A stretch of DNA of 64,000 bases from an uncultured Lachnospiraceae bacterium (GCA_934339135.1 CAKRHP010000008.1:62001-126000); one strand, 5' to 3'; positions 1-7,850 are shown, counted from the first letter of the stretch. Notes: generated by a model from the letters alone, not told the origin. Numbers and translations are program-made.

Positions 1-540
1 ATTACACAGGATATTCTTCTTCGTACCCAGACCTCTTCCGTACAGGTTCATGAGATGGAGAAGGGCAGACTGCCGATCCGTATGATCGCACCGGGACGAG
101 TATTCCGTTCCGATGAGGTGGATGCAACACATTCTCCGACCTTCCATCAGATCGAGGGTCTTGTGGTAGACAAAAACATTACATTCTCCGATCTGAAGGG
201 AACGCTGCAGGAGTTTGCAAAGCGTTTGTTTGGAGAGGATACAAAGGTAAAATTCCGTCCGCATCATTTCCAGTTTACGGAGCCGAGTGCCGAGATGGAT
301 GTTACCTGTTTTAAATGCGGCGGAAAGGGCTGCCGTTTCTGTAAGGGCGAAGGCTGGGTTGAGATTCTCGGCTGTGGTATGGTTCATCCGCATGTGCTGG
401 AGATGAGCGGCATTGATCCGGAGGAATATACAGGCTTTGCCTTTGGTGTCGGACTGGAGCGAATCGCATTGTTCAAGTACGAGATCGATGATATGAGATT
501 ATTATACGAAAATGATACAAGATTCTTAAAGCAGTTCTAA
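1..540 (+). CDS. pheS: Phenylalanine-tRNA ligase alpha subunit, C-terminal part (5' end outside window)
   Basis: The frame is open from base 1 to a TAA at 538-540, so only the last 179 residues are visible. They carry the class II synthetase motif 2 region ([20 protein letters not shown]), an FHQIEG segment, a C-x2-C...C-x2-C zinc-ribbon-like insertion ([12 protein letters not shown]) seen in many anaerobe PheS proteins, and motif 3 ([13 protein letters not shown]) close to the C-terminus. PheS forms the catalytic half of the (alpha-beta)2 enzyme that charges tRNA-Phe in the cytoplasm. pheT follows after 24 bases, so the two subunits are presumably co-transcribed. No terminator lies between them. 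Confidence 0.97.
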   Translation: MTQDILLRTQTSSVQVHEMEKGRLPIRMIAPGRVFRSDEVDATHSPTFHQIEGLVVDKNITFSDLKGTLQEFAKRLFGEDTKVKFRPHHFQFTEPSAEMDVTCFKCGGKGCRFCKGEGWVEILGCGMVHPHVLEMSGIDPEEYTGFAFGVGLERIALFKYEIDDMRLLYENDTRFLKQF

Positions 541-564
541 TATAGAAGAAAGGAAGAAAATAAC

Positions 565-3003
565 ATGAATAGTTCAATATCATGGACAAAGGCGTATGTG
601 CCGGATCTGGATTGTACGGCACAGGAATATATGGATGCAATGACATTGTCCGGTACAAAGGTGGAGGGATATACAGAGTTAGATAAAAATCTGGATAAGA
701 TCATCGTTGGTAAGATCAACAAGATCGAAAAGCATCCGGATGCAGACAAGCTGGTGATCTGTCAGGTACAGATCGATGAGGCTGGCACAGAGGTACAGAT
801 TGTCACAGGTGCTCCAAATGTCAAAGAGGGAGATAAGGTGCCGGTTGTACTGGATGGCGGTCATGTGGCAAGCAGCCACAAGGATGGCGAGTCAGAGAAT
901 GGCTTCAAGATCAAAAAAGGAAAGCTCAGAGGCGTGGATTCCTTTGGTATGATGTGCTCCATTGATGAGCTGGGCTCCAATACCGATATGTATCCGGATG
1001 CAGCAGAGGATGGCATCTATATCCTCAGTGATAATCCGGAGTATGCCGATGCTCCGATCGGATCCGATGCAATAGAGCTTCTGGGACTTCATGATGTGGT
1101 ATTTGAGTATGAGGTAACCTCAAACCGTGTAGATTGTTTTGGACAGATCGGTATTGCCAGAGAGGTGGCTGCAACCTTCCGTAAGGATCTGGTGCTTCCG
1201 GAGGTGACAGAGACAGGTAACGGCGAGGATGTCAATGATTATGTATCAGTAGAGGTACAGGCACCGGAGCTTTGCTCCCGTTATGTGGCAAGAGTCGTAA
1301 AAAATATCAAGCTCGCCCCATCACCGGAGTGGATGCAGCGTCGTCTTGCCTCTGTCGGCATCCGTCCGATCAATAATATTGTAGATATCACGAACTATGT
1401 AATGGAGGAGTATGCACAGCCAATGCATGCGTATGATCTGGATAAACTGGCAGATCATAAGATTGTTGTACGTAAAGCGCACAAGGATGAGCCGTTTATG
1501 ACACTGGATGGTCAGGAGAGAGTTCTTGACGATACCATGCTGGTAATCTGTGACGGAGAGAAGCCGGTAGGTGTTGCCGGTATTATGGGTGGAGAAAACT
1601 CTAAGATCACGGATGATGTGACCACTATGCTTTTCGAGGCAGCAACCTTTGACGGAACCAATATCCGTAAATCAGGCAAGAAGCTTGGTATGCGTACCGA
1701 TGCGCAGGCAAAGTTTGAAAAGGGACTTGATCCGAACAATGCGATCGACGCCATGAACCGTGCCTGCCAGCTGATCGAGGAACTGGGTGCCGGTGAAGTT
1801 GTGGGTGGTGCTGTGGACGTATATCCGGTTAAGAAAGAACCAATCACCATCACATATAATGTAGAGAAGATCAATGCCCTTCTTGGTACCGATATTGACG
1901 AGGACACCATGGTGGCATATTTTGAGAAGCTGGATCTGACAGTAGATCGTGAGAAAAAGGAAGTTCTCGTACCAACCTGGAGACAGGATCTGGAGAGACT
2001 TGCGGATCTGGCCGAGGAGGTTGCCCGTTTCTTCGGATATGATAATATTCCAATGACACTTCCGTCCGGTTCTGCAACGGCAGGTGGTCTTTCTGAGAAG
2101 ATGCAGCATGAGAATATGGCAAGAGACGTTGTGGAAGCCTATGGTTTTATGGAGGGAATGACCTTCTCCTTTGAAAGTCCGAAGATTTATGACAAGCTTT
2201 TACTGCCGGCAGACGATGTGTTGCGCAAGAGCATTGCCATTATGAATCCATTGGGAGAGGACTACAGTGTTATGCGTACGTCAGCCATTGGCGGTATGCT
2301 GACCTCTCTTGCAACAAACTATAACCGCCGAAATCAGAATGTTCGTCTTTACGAGCTGGCAAATGTTTATCTTCCAAAGAGCCTGCCACTGACCGAGCTT
2401 CCGGAGGAGCAGATGCAGCTGACACTTGGTATGTACGGTGAGGGAGACTTCTTTACCATGAAGGGTGTTGTGGAAAGCCTGATGCAGCGCATGGGACTGA
2501 AGAAGGCTGCCAAATATGATCCGCAGGCAGGCAAGAGCTTCCTGCATCCGGGGCGTCAGGCGAAGGTGATCTATGAGGGCTGTGAGGTTGCTTATCTCGG
2601 TGAGGTTCATCCGGAGGTGCTTGACAACTTCTCCATCGGACAGAAGGCATATATTGCCGTTGTCAATATGAAGCAGCTTTCTGAGCTTGCAAGCTTTGAT
2701 GTGAAGTATGTAGGTATTCCGAAATTCCCTGCGATGACGAGAGATATCAGTCTGACCATGAAGAAGGAAGTACTGGCAGGGGATATTGAGGAGACCATCT
2801 GTACAAAGGGCGGCAAGCTGATCGAATCCGTGACTCTTTTTGATATTTATGAGGGAGCACAGCTTACCCAGGGGTATAAGTCTATGGCATACAAGATCGT
2901 ATTCCGTGCACCGGACCGTACCCTGAAGGACGAGGAGGTAAACAAGGCAATGGATAAGATTATCCGTGCCCTTGAGGAGAAAGAAATTGTATTAAGGAGC
3001 TAG
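565..3003 (+). CDS. pheT: Phenylalanine-tRNA ligase beta subunit
   Basis: The 812-residue length is normal for a full bacterial PheT. The N-terminus has the tRNA-binding OB fold (about residues 40-155, IVGKINKIEKHPDADKL), followed by the B3/B4 editing region and the B5 domain with a PTWRQDLERLADLAEEVAR segment. The C-terminus is a ferredoxin-like anticodon-binding domain (FPAMTRDISL, then FRAPDRTLKDEEV). It recognises tRNA-Phe and edits mischarged Tyr-tRNA-Phe. The start is the ATG after AAGGAAG. Its stop lies two bases before the next ATG, so the VanZ-like gene is read from the same message. Confidence 0.98.
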   Translation: MNSSISWTKAYVPDLDCTAQEYMDAMTLSGTKVEGYTELDKNLDKIIVGKINKIEKHPDADKLVICQVQIDEAGTEVQIVTGAPNVKEGDKVPVVLDGGHVASSHKDGESENGFKIKKGKLRGVDSFGMMCSIDELGSNTDMYPDAAEDGIYILSDNPEYADAPIGSDAIELLGLHDVVFEYEVTSNRVDCFGQIGIAREVAATFRKDLVLPEVTETGNGEDVNDYVSVEVQAPELCSRYVARVVKNIKLAPSPEWMQRRLASVGIRPINNIVDITNYVMEEYAQPMHAYDLDKLADHKIVVRKAHKDEPFMTLDGQERVLDDTMLVICDGEKPVGVAGIMGGENSKITDDVTTMLFEAATFDGTNIRKSGKKLGMRTDAQAKFEKGLDPNNAIDAMNRACQLIEELGAGEVVGGAVDVYPVKKEPITITYNVEKINALLGTDIDEDTMVAYFEKLDLTVDREKKEVLVPTWRQDLERLADLAEEVARFFGYDNIPMTLPSGSATAGGLSEKMQHENMARDVVEAYGFMEGMTFSFESPKIYDKLLLPADDVLRKSIAIMNPLGEDYSVMRTSAIGGMLTSLATNYNRRNQNVRLYELANVYLPKSLPLTELPEEQMQLTLGMYGEGDFFTMKGVVESLMQRMGLKKAAKYDPQAGKSFLHPGRQAKVIYEGCEVAYLGEVHPEVLDNFSIGQKAYIAVVNMKQLSELASFDVKYVGIPKFPAMTRDISLTMKKEVLAGDIEETICTKGGKLIESVTLFDIYEGAQLTQGYKSMAYKIVFRAPDRTLKDEEVNKAMDKIIRALEEKEIVLRS

Positions 3004-3005
3004 GA

Positions 3006-3509
3006 ATGAAAAATGCGAAAAAAGTGATCCGCATCCTGTCATGGTGTTTTTTTGTGGTTTATCTGGTGGCACTGGTGTATTTCCTGTTTTTCAGCGAGCA
3101 GCTGGGACGGGTGCCAAGTGACGAATACAAGTACAGTCTGGTGCCGTTTAAGGAAATCCGCAGATACATCTTTTACTGGCATGCAATCGGCAGTTATTAT
3201 GTCCTGTTGAATCTTCTGGGCAATGTTGTGTGTTTTGTTCCATTTGGATTTGTGCTGCCGGTTATTTCAAGGAATCAGCGTAAATTCTGGAAAATTCTGC
3301 TGCTGAGTTTTCTGACATCGCTGTTAGTGGAACTGATCCAGCTTGTCTCCAAGGTGGGTTCCTGTGATGTGGATGATATGCTTCTGAATACATTAGGAGG
3401 AATTATCGGTTATGTACTGTTCCGCTTTTTTCACAGATTATTTTTTGGCAGAAAAAGTGTGACACAGCCGGAGGTGACGGAAGGGCAGGTGAGAGAGGAT
3501 CATGTCTAA
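3006..3509 (+). CDS. VanZ-like family membrane protein
   Basis: The 167-residue protein has about four hydrophobic segments (residues 8-28, 60-85, 95-115, 125-145). It carries the VanZ-type pattern of a short acidic/polar loop before NLLGNVVCFVPFGFVLP and a later LLVELIQL...CDVDDMLLNTLGG segment, whose charged in-membrane residues are typical of the family. VanZ gives low-level teicoplanin resistance in enterococci; most chromosomal homologues have no known role, so a resistance function should not be assumed. The Shine-Dalgarno AAGGAGCTAGGA overlaps the end of pheT, and the 3' end overlaps the next gene by 8 bases. Confidence 0.85.
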   Translation: MKNAKKVIRILSWCFFVVYLVALVYFLFFSEQLGRVPSDEYKYSLVPFKEIRRYIFYWHAIGSYYVLLNLLGNVVCFVPFGFVLPVISRNQRKFWKILLLSFLTSLLVELIQLVSKVGSCDVDDMLLNTLGGIIGYVLFRFFHRLFFGRKSVTQPEVTEGQVREDHV

Positions 3510-3831
3510 AAAGAAACGACGCAGGGACGGCCTTCATCTGACGGATAAAAAACATCCGACGCAGGGAATCTGGTCTACGGTTCTTGGAATATTATCCATT
3601 GTCCTGTTTTTGGTACTTTGCTTTCTGTCCGGAGAAGCAGGAGGAAAAGCCGGAATCTGGATCGGAATTCTGGGCGTTGTTTGTGCGGCCATTAATATCT
3701 GGGGCTTTGTGCTTGCCATGCTCAGCCTGAAGCTGGATAACATCCGGCAGCTGTTTCCGTCCCTTGGTGTGATCATCAATGGTCTGATGATATTGATGTA
3801 TCTGGTGATCTATATTTTGGGAACGGCATAG
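3502..3831 (+). CDS. DUF6142-like small membrane protein
   Basis: The 109-residue protein has a basic N-terminus (SKKKRRRDG), then a TDKKHPTQG motif and three hydrophobic segments (about residues 25-45, 50-73, 85-107) separated by short polar loops. This TDKKH...G plus three-TM layout matches a family I recall from Lachnospiraceae as DUF6142, of unknown function; the assignment is from memory of the pattern. It starts inside the VanZ-like gene, preceded by GAGAGAGGAT, and ends just before a strong terminator. It is therefore the last gene of the pheS-pheT transcription unit. Confidence 0.7.
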   Translation: MSKKKRRRDGLHLTDKKHPTQGIWSTVLGILSIVLFLVLCFLSGEAGGKAGIWIGILGVVCAAINIWGFVLAMLSLKLDNIRQLFPSLGVIINGLMILMYLVIYILGTA

Positions 3832-3871
3832 CTGTAGAATCATTAAAAAACAATAAAATGTATGAAATAAA

Positions 3872-3905
3872 ATCCTGTCTCCTTGCGGGGACAGGATAAT
3901 TTTTG
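3872..3905 (+). terminator. Rho-independent terminator of the pheST unit
   Basis: ATCCTGTC (3872-3879) pairs with GACAGGAT (3890-3897), with extra TCC/GGG pairs closing a small TTGC loop. TTTTT follows three bases after the stem. Confidence 0.9.
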
Positions 3906-3991
3906 TATACTTACATTTATGACATAGGGACATCTGGCAGACAGGATAATGAATATAACATTCCGGTGATGTTCTGGAAAGGCAGGTTTAC

Positions 3992-4783
3992 ATGGCGAGA
4001 ATATTTGACGATTCCGTTGAGGATGACAAGAGTAAGGTAAAAAAGGATGGTCTGATCTACCAGCAGAGGGATGATACCGATTATAAAAAGGAGTACGAAA
4101 AACTGGACAGCAAGGGGAAATTCCAGTTTTTTAAGGATTATTATCTGCCAACCATCGTGGTCATTGCCGTGATCGTATTGGTGGGAGGTTATTTTTTGTA
4201 TGGAGCGCTGACGAAGCCTCAGACGGTATTATATGTGGCGATCTGTGACCAGAATCTGGATGACAAGCAGGTGGACAAGCTGGAAAAGGCGGTGGGTACC
4301 TATCTGGGGCTTGATAACAAGCATGAGATCGTGACGATCAATACAGAGTTTAACTCCAAAAACGGTACGTTAAGCGAGCAGCTACAGAGTTATATTTATG
4401 CCGGAACCTGTGACATTGTGATCGCACCCAAGAAGGGATTTACCGGTTATGCTACGGCCGGATATTTTTTCGAGCCGGAAAGCTCGGATACTGTGGCAGA
4501 ATTTAAGGACTGGCCAAAGGATAAAAGGGTATATTGCCCGATCATTGACGGAGAGAACATTCGTGGCGAGAAGGAGATTGATGAGACAAAGTATAACTTT
4601 GGTATTGATGTTGCAGACTGTAAGAAGTACAAGGCTCTGGGCGGGAAAAGCAGATCTGCTGTGCTGGGAGTGTCCAATTCTTCCAGAAAGCAGGAGGAAG
4701 CGGCTGCTTTTATAAAGTTTTTGACCGATGATTCTTTAAAAGATGGGGATGTAAATCCGGATTTTGCTCCACAAAATAAATAG
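3992..4783 (+). CDS. Membrane-anchored extracytoplasmic protein, function unknown
   Basis: The 263 residues begin with a charged cytoplasmic stretch of about 50, then one strong transmembrane helix (about 54-73, IVVIAVIVLVGGYFLYGALT) and an external domain of about 190. The external part has features like a periplasmic binding fold: a VLYVAICDQNLDD strand start, a CDIVIAPKKGF segment, and a C-terminal NSSRKQEEAAAFIKFLTDD that resembles the end of family 1 solute-binding proteins. It is short for such a receptor and no transporter genes adjoin it. The gene stands alone between two hairpins, and its start ATG follows GGAAAGGCAGG. I infer a cell-surface binding or scaffolding role with low certainty. 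Confidence 0.6.
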   Translation: MARIFDDSVEDDKSKVKKDGLIYQQRDDTDYKKEYEKLDSKGKFQFFKDYYLPTIVVIAVIVLVGGYFLYGALTKPQTVLYVAICDQNLDDKQVDKLEKAVGTYLGLDNKHEIVTINTEFNSKNGTLSEQLQSYIYAGTCDIVIAPKKGFTGYATAGYFFEPESSDTVAEFKDWPKDKRVYCPIIDGENIRGEKEIDETKYNFGIDVADCKKYKALGGKSRSAVLGVSNSSRKQEEAAAFIKFLTDDSLKDGDVNPDFAPQNK

Positions 4784-4784
4784 C

Positions 4785-4822
4785 ACTTTCGATTATTTTG
4801 TGAAAAACGAATAATCGAAAGT
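4785..4822. other. Perfect 13-bp stem-loop behind the anchored protein gene
   Basis: ACTTTCGATTATT (4785-4797) pairs without mismatch with AATAATCGAAAGT (4810-4822) around a 12-base loop, starting one base after the stop codon. No run of T follows, so it is not a canonical intrinsic terminator. It could be an mRNA 3'-end stabiliser or a weak terminator. Confidence 0.6.
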
Positions 4823-4868
4823 AAAACATTCATGAAACTTTTTTAAAAAAAGAGTTGAGTAAAGTTCC

Positions 4869-4896
4869 TTGACAGAAAAGACGGAATGAATATAAT
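4869..4896 (+). promoter_or_regulatory. Consensus promoter upstream of amtB
   Basis: TTGACA (4869-4874) and TATAAT (4891-4896) are separated by 16 bases, a full match to the housekeeping sigma-A consensus. Initiation is expected near 4903, only a few bases before the terminator-like hairpin at 4909. Confidence 0.85.
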
Positions 4897-4908
4897 GGGA
4901 TTTATGAC

Positions 4909-4955
4909 AAAGGTGTCACGAAGCGAAAAGCAATCGTGGCACCTTTTTCTTTTTC
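4909..4955 (+). terminator. Intrinsic terminator in the amtB leader
   Basis: AGGTGTCACGA (4911-4921) pairs with TCGTGGCACCT (4934-4944), 11 bp with one G-U, extended by AA/TT. A T-rich tail (TTTTTCTTTTT) follows. It lies between the consensus promoter and the amtB start, so transcripts from that promoter would stop after about 50 bases unless read-through occurs. This suggests attenuation, or a free-standing small RNA. Confidence 0.75.
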
Positions 4956-4956
4956 C

Positions 4957-4986
4957 TGTTACATAAATGTAACATTCACATGTGAA
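4957..4986. promoter_or_regulatory. Two adjacent palindromes before amtB
   Basis: TGTTACAT-AA-ATGTAACA (4957-4974) is an 18-bp perfect palindrome, followed directly by TTCACATGTGAA (4975-4986), a 12-bp perfect palindrome. The first resembles a GlnR/TnrA nitrogen box (TGTNA-N7-TNACA) but its spacer is 8 rather than 7. Either could be a DNA operator, or an RNA hairpin in the leader. Confidence 0.55.
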
Positions 4987-5019
4987 ACGAAAAAAATGAA
5001 AACCAAGGAGGAATGTTAT

Positions 5020-6780
5020 ATGTCGAAAGAAGTGATTCAGTACGTCAACGATAACCTGTATGGCGTATGGTATTTGATAGGAGCAGCATTAGTATTCTGG
5101 ATGCAGGCAGGATTTGCAATGGTAGAGGCTGGTTTTACCAGAGCAAAAAATGCCGGAAACATTATTATGAAGAACCTGATGGATTTTTGTATCGGTACAT
5201 TTATGTTTTTCCTGATCGGTGCATCTCTTCTGTTAGGAAATGATATGGGCGGTTTTATTGGAAAGCTTGATTTCAATATCTTCTCCCATTATGGAAATTA
5301 TGATTATTCCACTTTCGTATTTAACCTTGTATTTTGTGCCACAACAGCGACGATCGTTTCCGGTGCCATGGCAGAACGTACAAAATTCATTTCCTACTGT
5401 GTTTACTCCGCAGTGATCTCCGCAGTGATCTATCCGGTAGAAGCACACTGGACCTGGGGCGGCGGCTTCCTGGCACAGATGGGCTTCCATGATTTTGCCG
5501 GTTCTAACTGTATTCATATGGTTGGTGGTATCTGCGCCCTGATCGGTGCTGCAATGCTTGGACCGCGTATTGGCAAGTTCAGCAAGAGAACCGGAAAGCC
5601 TCATGCAATTCCGGGTCACAACTTAACGATCGGTGCACTTGGTGTATTTATCCTGTGGCTTGGCTGGTATGGATTCAACGGTGCAGCAGCAACATCGATT
5701 CCGGATCTGGGTTCCATTTTCCTGACAACAACGGTTGCTCCGGCAGTTGCAACGGTTGTATGTATGATCTTTACCTGGATCAAATATGGCAAGCCGGATG
5801 TGTCTATGTGTCTGAATGCATCTCTGGCAGGTCTTGTAGCTATTACAGCACCTTGTGACGTGACAGACTGTGCCGGTGCAGCAGTGATCGGTGCGGTTGC
5901 AGGTGTTCTGGTTGTATTTGGTGTATGGCTTTTAGATTATGTATTAAAGATTGATGATCCGGTTGGTGCCGTTGCAGTACATATGATGAACGGTATCTGG
6001 GGTACCATCGCTGTTGGTCTTTTTGCAACAAAATCAGCACCTGGTTATCAGATTGCTTTAGAGGGTGGTGCAATCAAGGGACAGGGCCTTTTCTATGGCG
6101 GTGGATTTACACAGCTTGGTCTTCAGTTTGTGGGAATGTTCAGCACCATTGCATGGACAGCAATTACGATCACGATCACCTTCCTGATCATTAAGGCAAC
6201 TCTTGGATTAAGAGTATCTGAGGAGGAAGAGCTTATCGGTCTGGATGTGAAGGAGCACGGCTTAACATCTGCATATGCAGACTTTATGCCAGCCGGCAAC
6301 ATGTTCTACTCCGCAGGAACCATGCCGGTACCAAAGAGTGGTCTTGCACCTGTGATTGAGAAGAGCAGCGATCATAAGCCTGCGATGAAGCCTGTAGCAT
6401 CAAATCCGGGAGATATGACCGAGAAGTTTACAAAGATTTCTATTATCTGTCAGCAGAATAAGTTTGATGAGCTGAAGGAAGCAATGAACCAGATCGGTGT
6501 CAATGGTATTACCGTGACACAGGTTATGGGCTGTGGTACACAGAAGGGTATTACAACAACCTATCGTGGTGCCGAGCTTAGTGTTATGCTGATCCCGAAG
6601 GTAAAGGTAGAGGTTGTTATCAGCTCTGTACCGATCGAGACTGTGATCGAGACAGCGAAGAAGGTTCTTTACACAGGTCACTATGGAGATGGTAAGATCT
6701 TTGTATATGATGTAGAGAATGTTGTGAAGGTTCGTACCGGAGAGGAAGGTTTTGACGCTCTCCAGGATGCAGCCGAATAG
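5020..6780 (+). CDS. amtB: Ammonium transporter fused to a P-II nitrogen regulator domain
   Basis: The 586-residue start (ATG at 5020 behind AAGGAGGA) is chosen over an upstream in-frame codon inside the leader terminator. Residues 1-400 form an Amt channel with about 11 membrane helices, conserved pore histidines (SNCIHMVGG and DPVGAVAVHMMNG) and an AMAERTKF segment. After a linker, residues 466-580 are a complete GlnB/GlnK-type P-II domain: a T-loop with its tyrosine (TTTYRGAEL), LIPKVKVEVVI, and the B-loop TGHYGDGKIFV. P-II proteins normally plug Amt trimers from the cytoplasm in response to ATP/ADP and 2-oxoglutarate. Here the plug is covalently tethered, and no separate glnK adjoins. The gene would import ammonium under nitrogen limitation. 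Confidence 0.95.
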   Translation: MSKEVIQYVNDNLYGVWYLIGAALVFWMQAGFAMVEAGFTRAKNAGNIIMKNLMDFCIGTFMFFLIGASLLLGNDMGGFIGKLDFNIFSHYGNYDYSTFVFNLVFCATTATIVSGAMAERTKFISYCVYSAVISAVIYPVEAHWTWGGGFLAQMGFHDFAGSNCIHMVGGICALIGAAMLGPRIGKFSKRTGKPHAIPGHNLTIGALGVFILWLGWYGFNGAAATSIPDLGSIFLTTTVAPAVATVVCMIFTWIKYGKPDVSMCLNASLAGLVAITAPCDVTDCAGAAVIGAVAGVLVVFGVWLLDYVLKIDDPVGAVAVHMMNGIWGTIAVGLFATKSAPGYQIALEGGAIKGQGLFYGGGFTQLGLQFVGMFSTIAWTAITITITFLIIKATLGLRVSEEEELIGLDVKEHGLTSAYADFMPAGNMFYSAGTMPVPKSGLAPVIEKSSDHKPAMKPVASNPGDMTEKFTKISIICQQNKFDELKEAMNQIGVNGITVTQVMGCGTQKGITTTYRGAELSVMLIPKVKVEVVISSVPIETVIETAKKVLYTGHYGDGKIFVYDVENVVKVRTGEEGFDALQDAAE

Positions 6781-6781
6781 A

Positions 6782-6882
6782 GTGCAAAAAGTATTTCTAA
6801 AGCAGCCTTTTGAGGCTGCTAAGAAATACTACGATTTTGCACAGCAAATTTGAGCTTGCAGCTCAAAATTTGCAAAATCGTA
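6782..6882 (+). other. Two large overlapping hairpins behind amtB
   Basis: The 351-base gap 6781-7131 holds no gene. Its first part folds as GTGCAAAA/TTTTGCAC (6782-6789 with 6835-6842) enclosing AGTATTTCT/AGAAATACT and AGCAGCC/GGCTGCT. A second hairpin uses ACGATTTTG (6831-6839) with CAAAATCGT, enclosing CAAATTTGAGCT/AGCTCAAAATTTG. Both claim bases 6831-6842, so they are mutually exclusive at the base. Neither ends in a T-run; the terminator comes later, at 6967. Confidence 0.65.
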
Positions 6883-6966
6883 TGAGTTTTCCTTTAAATT
6901 TGATTGTGTGTGATAAAAGAACCTCACAGAGGTTCGGGTCAGGGATTTTTGTGAAACCTTGATCTG

Positions 6967-7005
6967 AGAGGCCACCGTATTGGGCAATACGGTGGTCTCT
7001 TTTTT
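6967..7005 (+). terminator. Intrinsic terminator of amtB
   Basis: AGAGGCCACCGTATT (6967-6981) pairs with AATACGGTGGTCTCT (6986-7000), 15 bp with one G-U and a four-base loop, followed by TTTTTT. Weaker hairpins precede it (GAACCTC/GAGGTTC near 6920). Confidence 0.92.
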
Positions 7006-7026
7006 CTTTGTCTATTCTGTGATAAA

Positions 7027-7069
7027 CTTAAAGAAATCTTAAGAATTTCATTCGCTTGTCTTAAAAATT
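7027..7069 (+). promoter_or_regulatory. CTTAA direct repeats in 11-bp register before the response regulator gene
   Basis: CTTAAAGAAAT (7027-7037), CTTAAGAATTT (7038-7048) and CTTAAAAATT (7060-7069) begin 11 and 22 bases apart, that is, on one face of the helix. OmpR/PhoB-family regulators bind such direct repeats, so this is a likely autoregulatory site. A TATGAT (7076-7081) downstream could be the -10; the -35 is poor, consistent with activator dependence. Confidence 0.55.
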
Positions 7070-7131
7070 GTGGTTTATGATAAGAAATGTAAAGCAGCAA
7101 GGTACGACAGAGTACGGAAAAGGGGACAATA

Positions 7132-7824
7132 ATGCAGACAATACTGGTATGTGATGATGATAAGGAAATCGTGGAGGCAATTCAGATCTATCTGGAGCAG
7201 GAGGGCTATGAGGTGCTTACTGCTTATGACGGGATGCAGGCACTGCAGCAGATCCGGCAGAATCATATTGACCTGCTGGTGATCGATGTGATGATGCCGA
7301 GGCTGGATGGGATCCATGCGACCATGAAGATCCGCGAGGAGAGTAAGGTACCTGTTATTATCATTTCTGCCAAATCGGAGGATGCAGATAAGATCCTTGG
7401 TCTGAATATCGGAGCGGACGATTATGTGACGAAGCCATTTAATCCGCTGGAGCTGGTGGCCAGAGTCAAATCCCAGCTGAGACGTTATGACATGATGAGT
7501 GAGCCGATGCCATCAGGGGGAATGACATATCGTCTCGGGGGACTGGAGATGGATGATGACCGCAAGCAGGTTTATATGGATGGCGAGCTGATCAGGATGA
7601 CCCCTCTGGAGTACAATATTCTGCTGCTGATGATGAAGCATCCGGGGAAGGTCTTTTCCAGCAGACAGATTTACGAGAGTATCTGGAATGAAAATGGTTA
7701 TGCTGCAGAAAATACAGTGGCAGTACATATCCGCCATATCCGGGAAAAGATTGAGATCAATCCCAAAGAGCCAAGGTATCTGAAGGTGGTGTGGGGCGTT
7801 GGCTACAAGCTGGAAAATCAGTAA
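7132..7824 (+). CDS. OmpR/PhoB-family response regulator
   Basis: The 230-residue protein has a receiver domain (1-115) with the acidic pocket C-D-D-D at 7-10, phosphoacceptor D52 (LLVIDVMMPRLDG), switch threonine/serine (IIISAK) and conserved lysine (DDYVTKPF). Residues 130-228 form a winged-helix DNA-binding domain (LTPLEYNILLLMMKHPG-like start, then VAVHIRHIREKIE...GVGYKLE). It is the transcriptional output of the adjacent sensor kinase, whose gene starts 26 bases later. The direct repeats upstream suggest it controls its own expression. The likely external targets are the lipoprotein/permease genes that follow, but this is inference from position only. Confidence 0.95.
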   Translation: MQTILVCDDDKEIVEAIQIYLEQEGYEVLTAYDGMQALQQIRQNHIDLLVIDVMMPRLDGIHATMKIREESKVPVIIISAKSEDADKILGLNIGADDYVTKPFNPLELVARVKSQLRRYDMMSEPMPSGGMTYRLGGLEMDDDRKQVYMDGELIRMTPLEYNILLLMMKHPGKVFSSRQIYESIWNENGYAAENTVAVHIRHIREKIEINPKEPRYLKVVWGVGYKLENQ

Positions 7825-7850
7825 GATCAGACAAGGAGGGAGTTTGAGAG

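Noticed and set aside
4909..4955. ANTAR-type dual-hairpin antitermination element
   Set aside because: Only one hairpin is seen and its loop has 12 bases, not the hexanucleotide loop of known ANTAR targets.
4957..4974. A canonical GlnR/TnrA nitrogen box
   Set aside because: The spacing is 8 rather than 7 between the half-sites and no glnR gene is in the window; kept only as a generic palindrome.
4936..5019. N-terminal extension of the amtB frame upstream of ATG 5020
   Set aside because: It starts inside the leader terminator, has no ribosome binding site and adds residues not expected in Amt proteins. AAGGAGGA fits the ATG at 5020.
6900..6960. A tRNA-like stretch with GGTTCGGGTC
   Set aside because: No cloverleaf can be built: acceptor and anticodon stems are missing.
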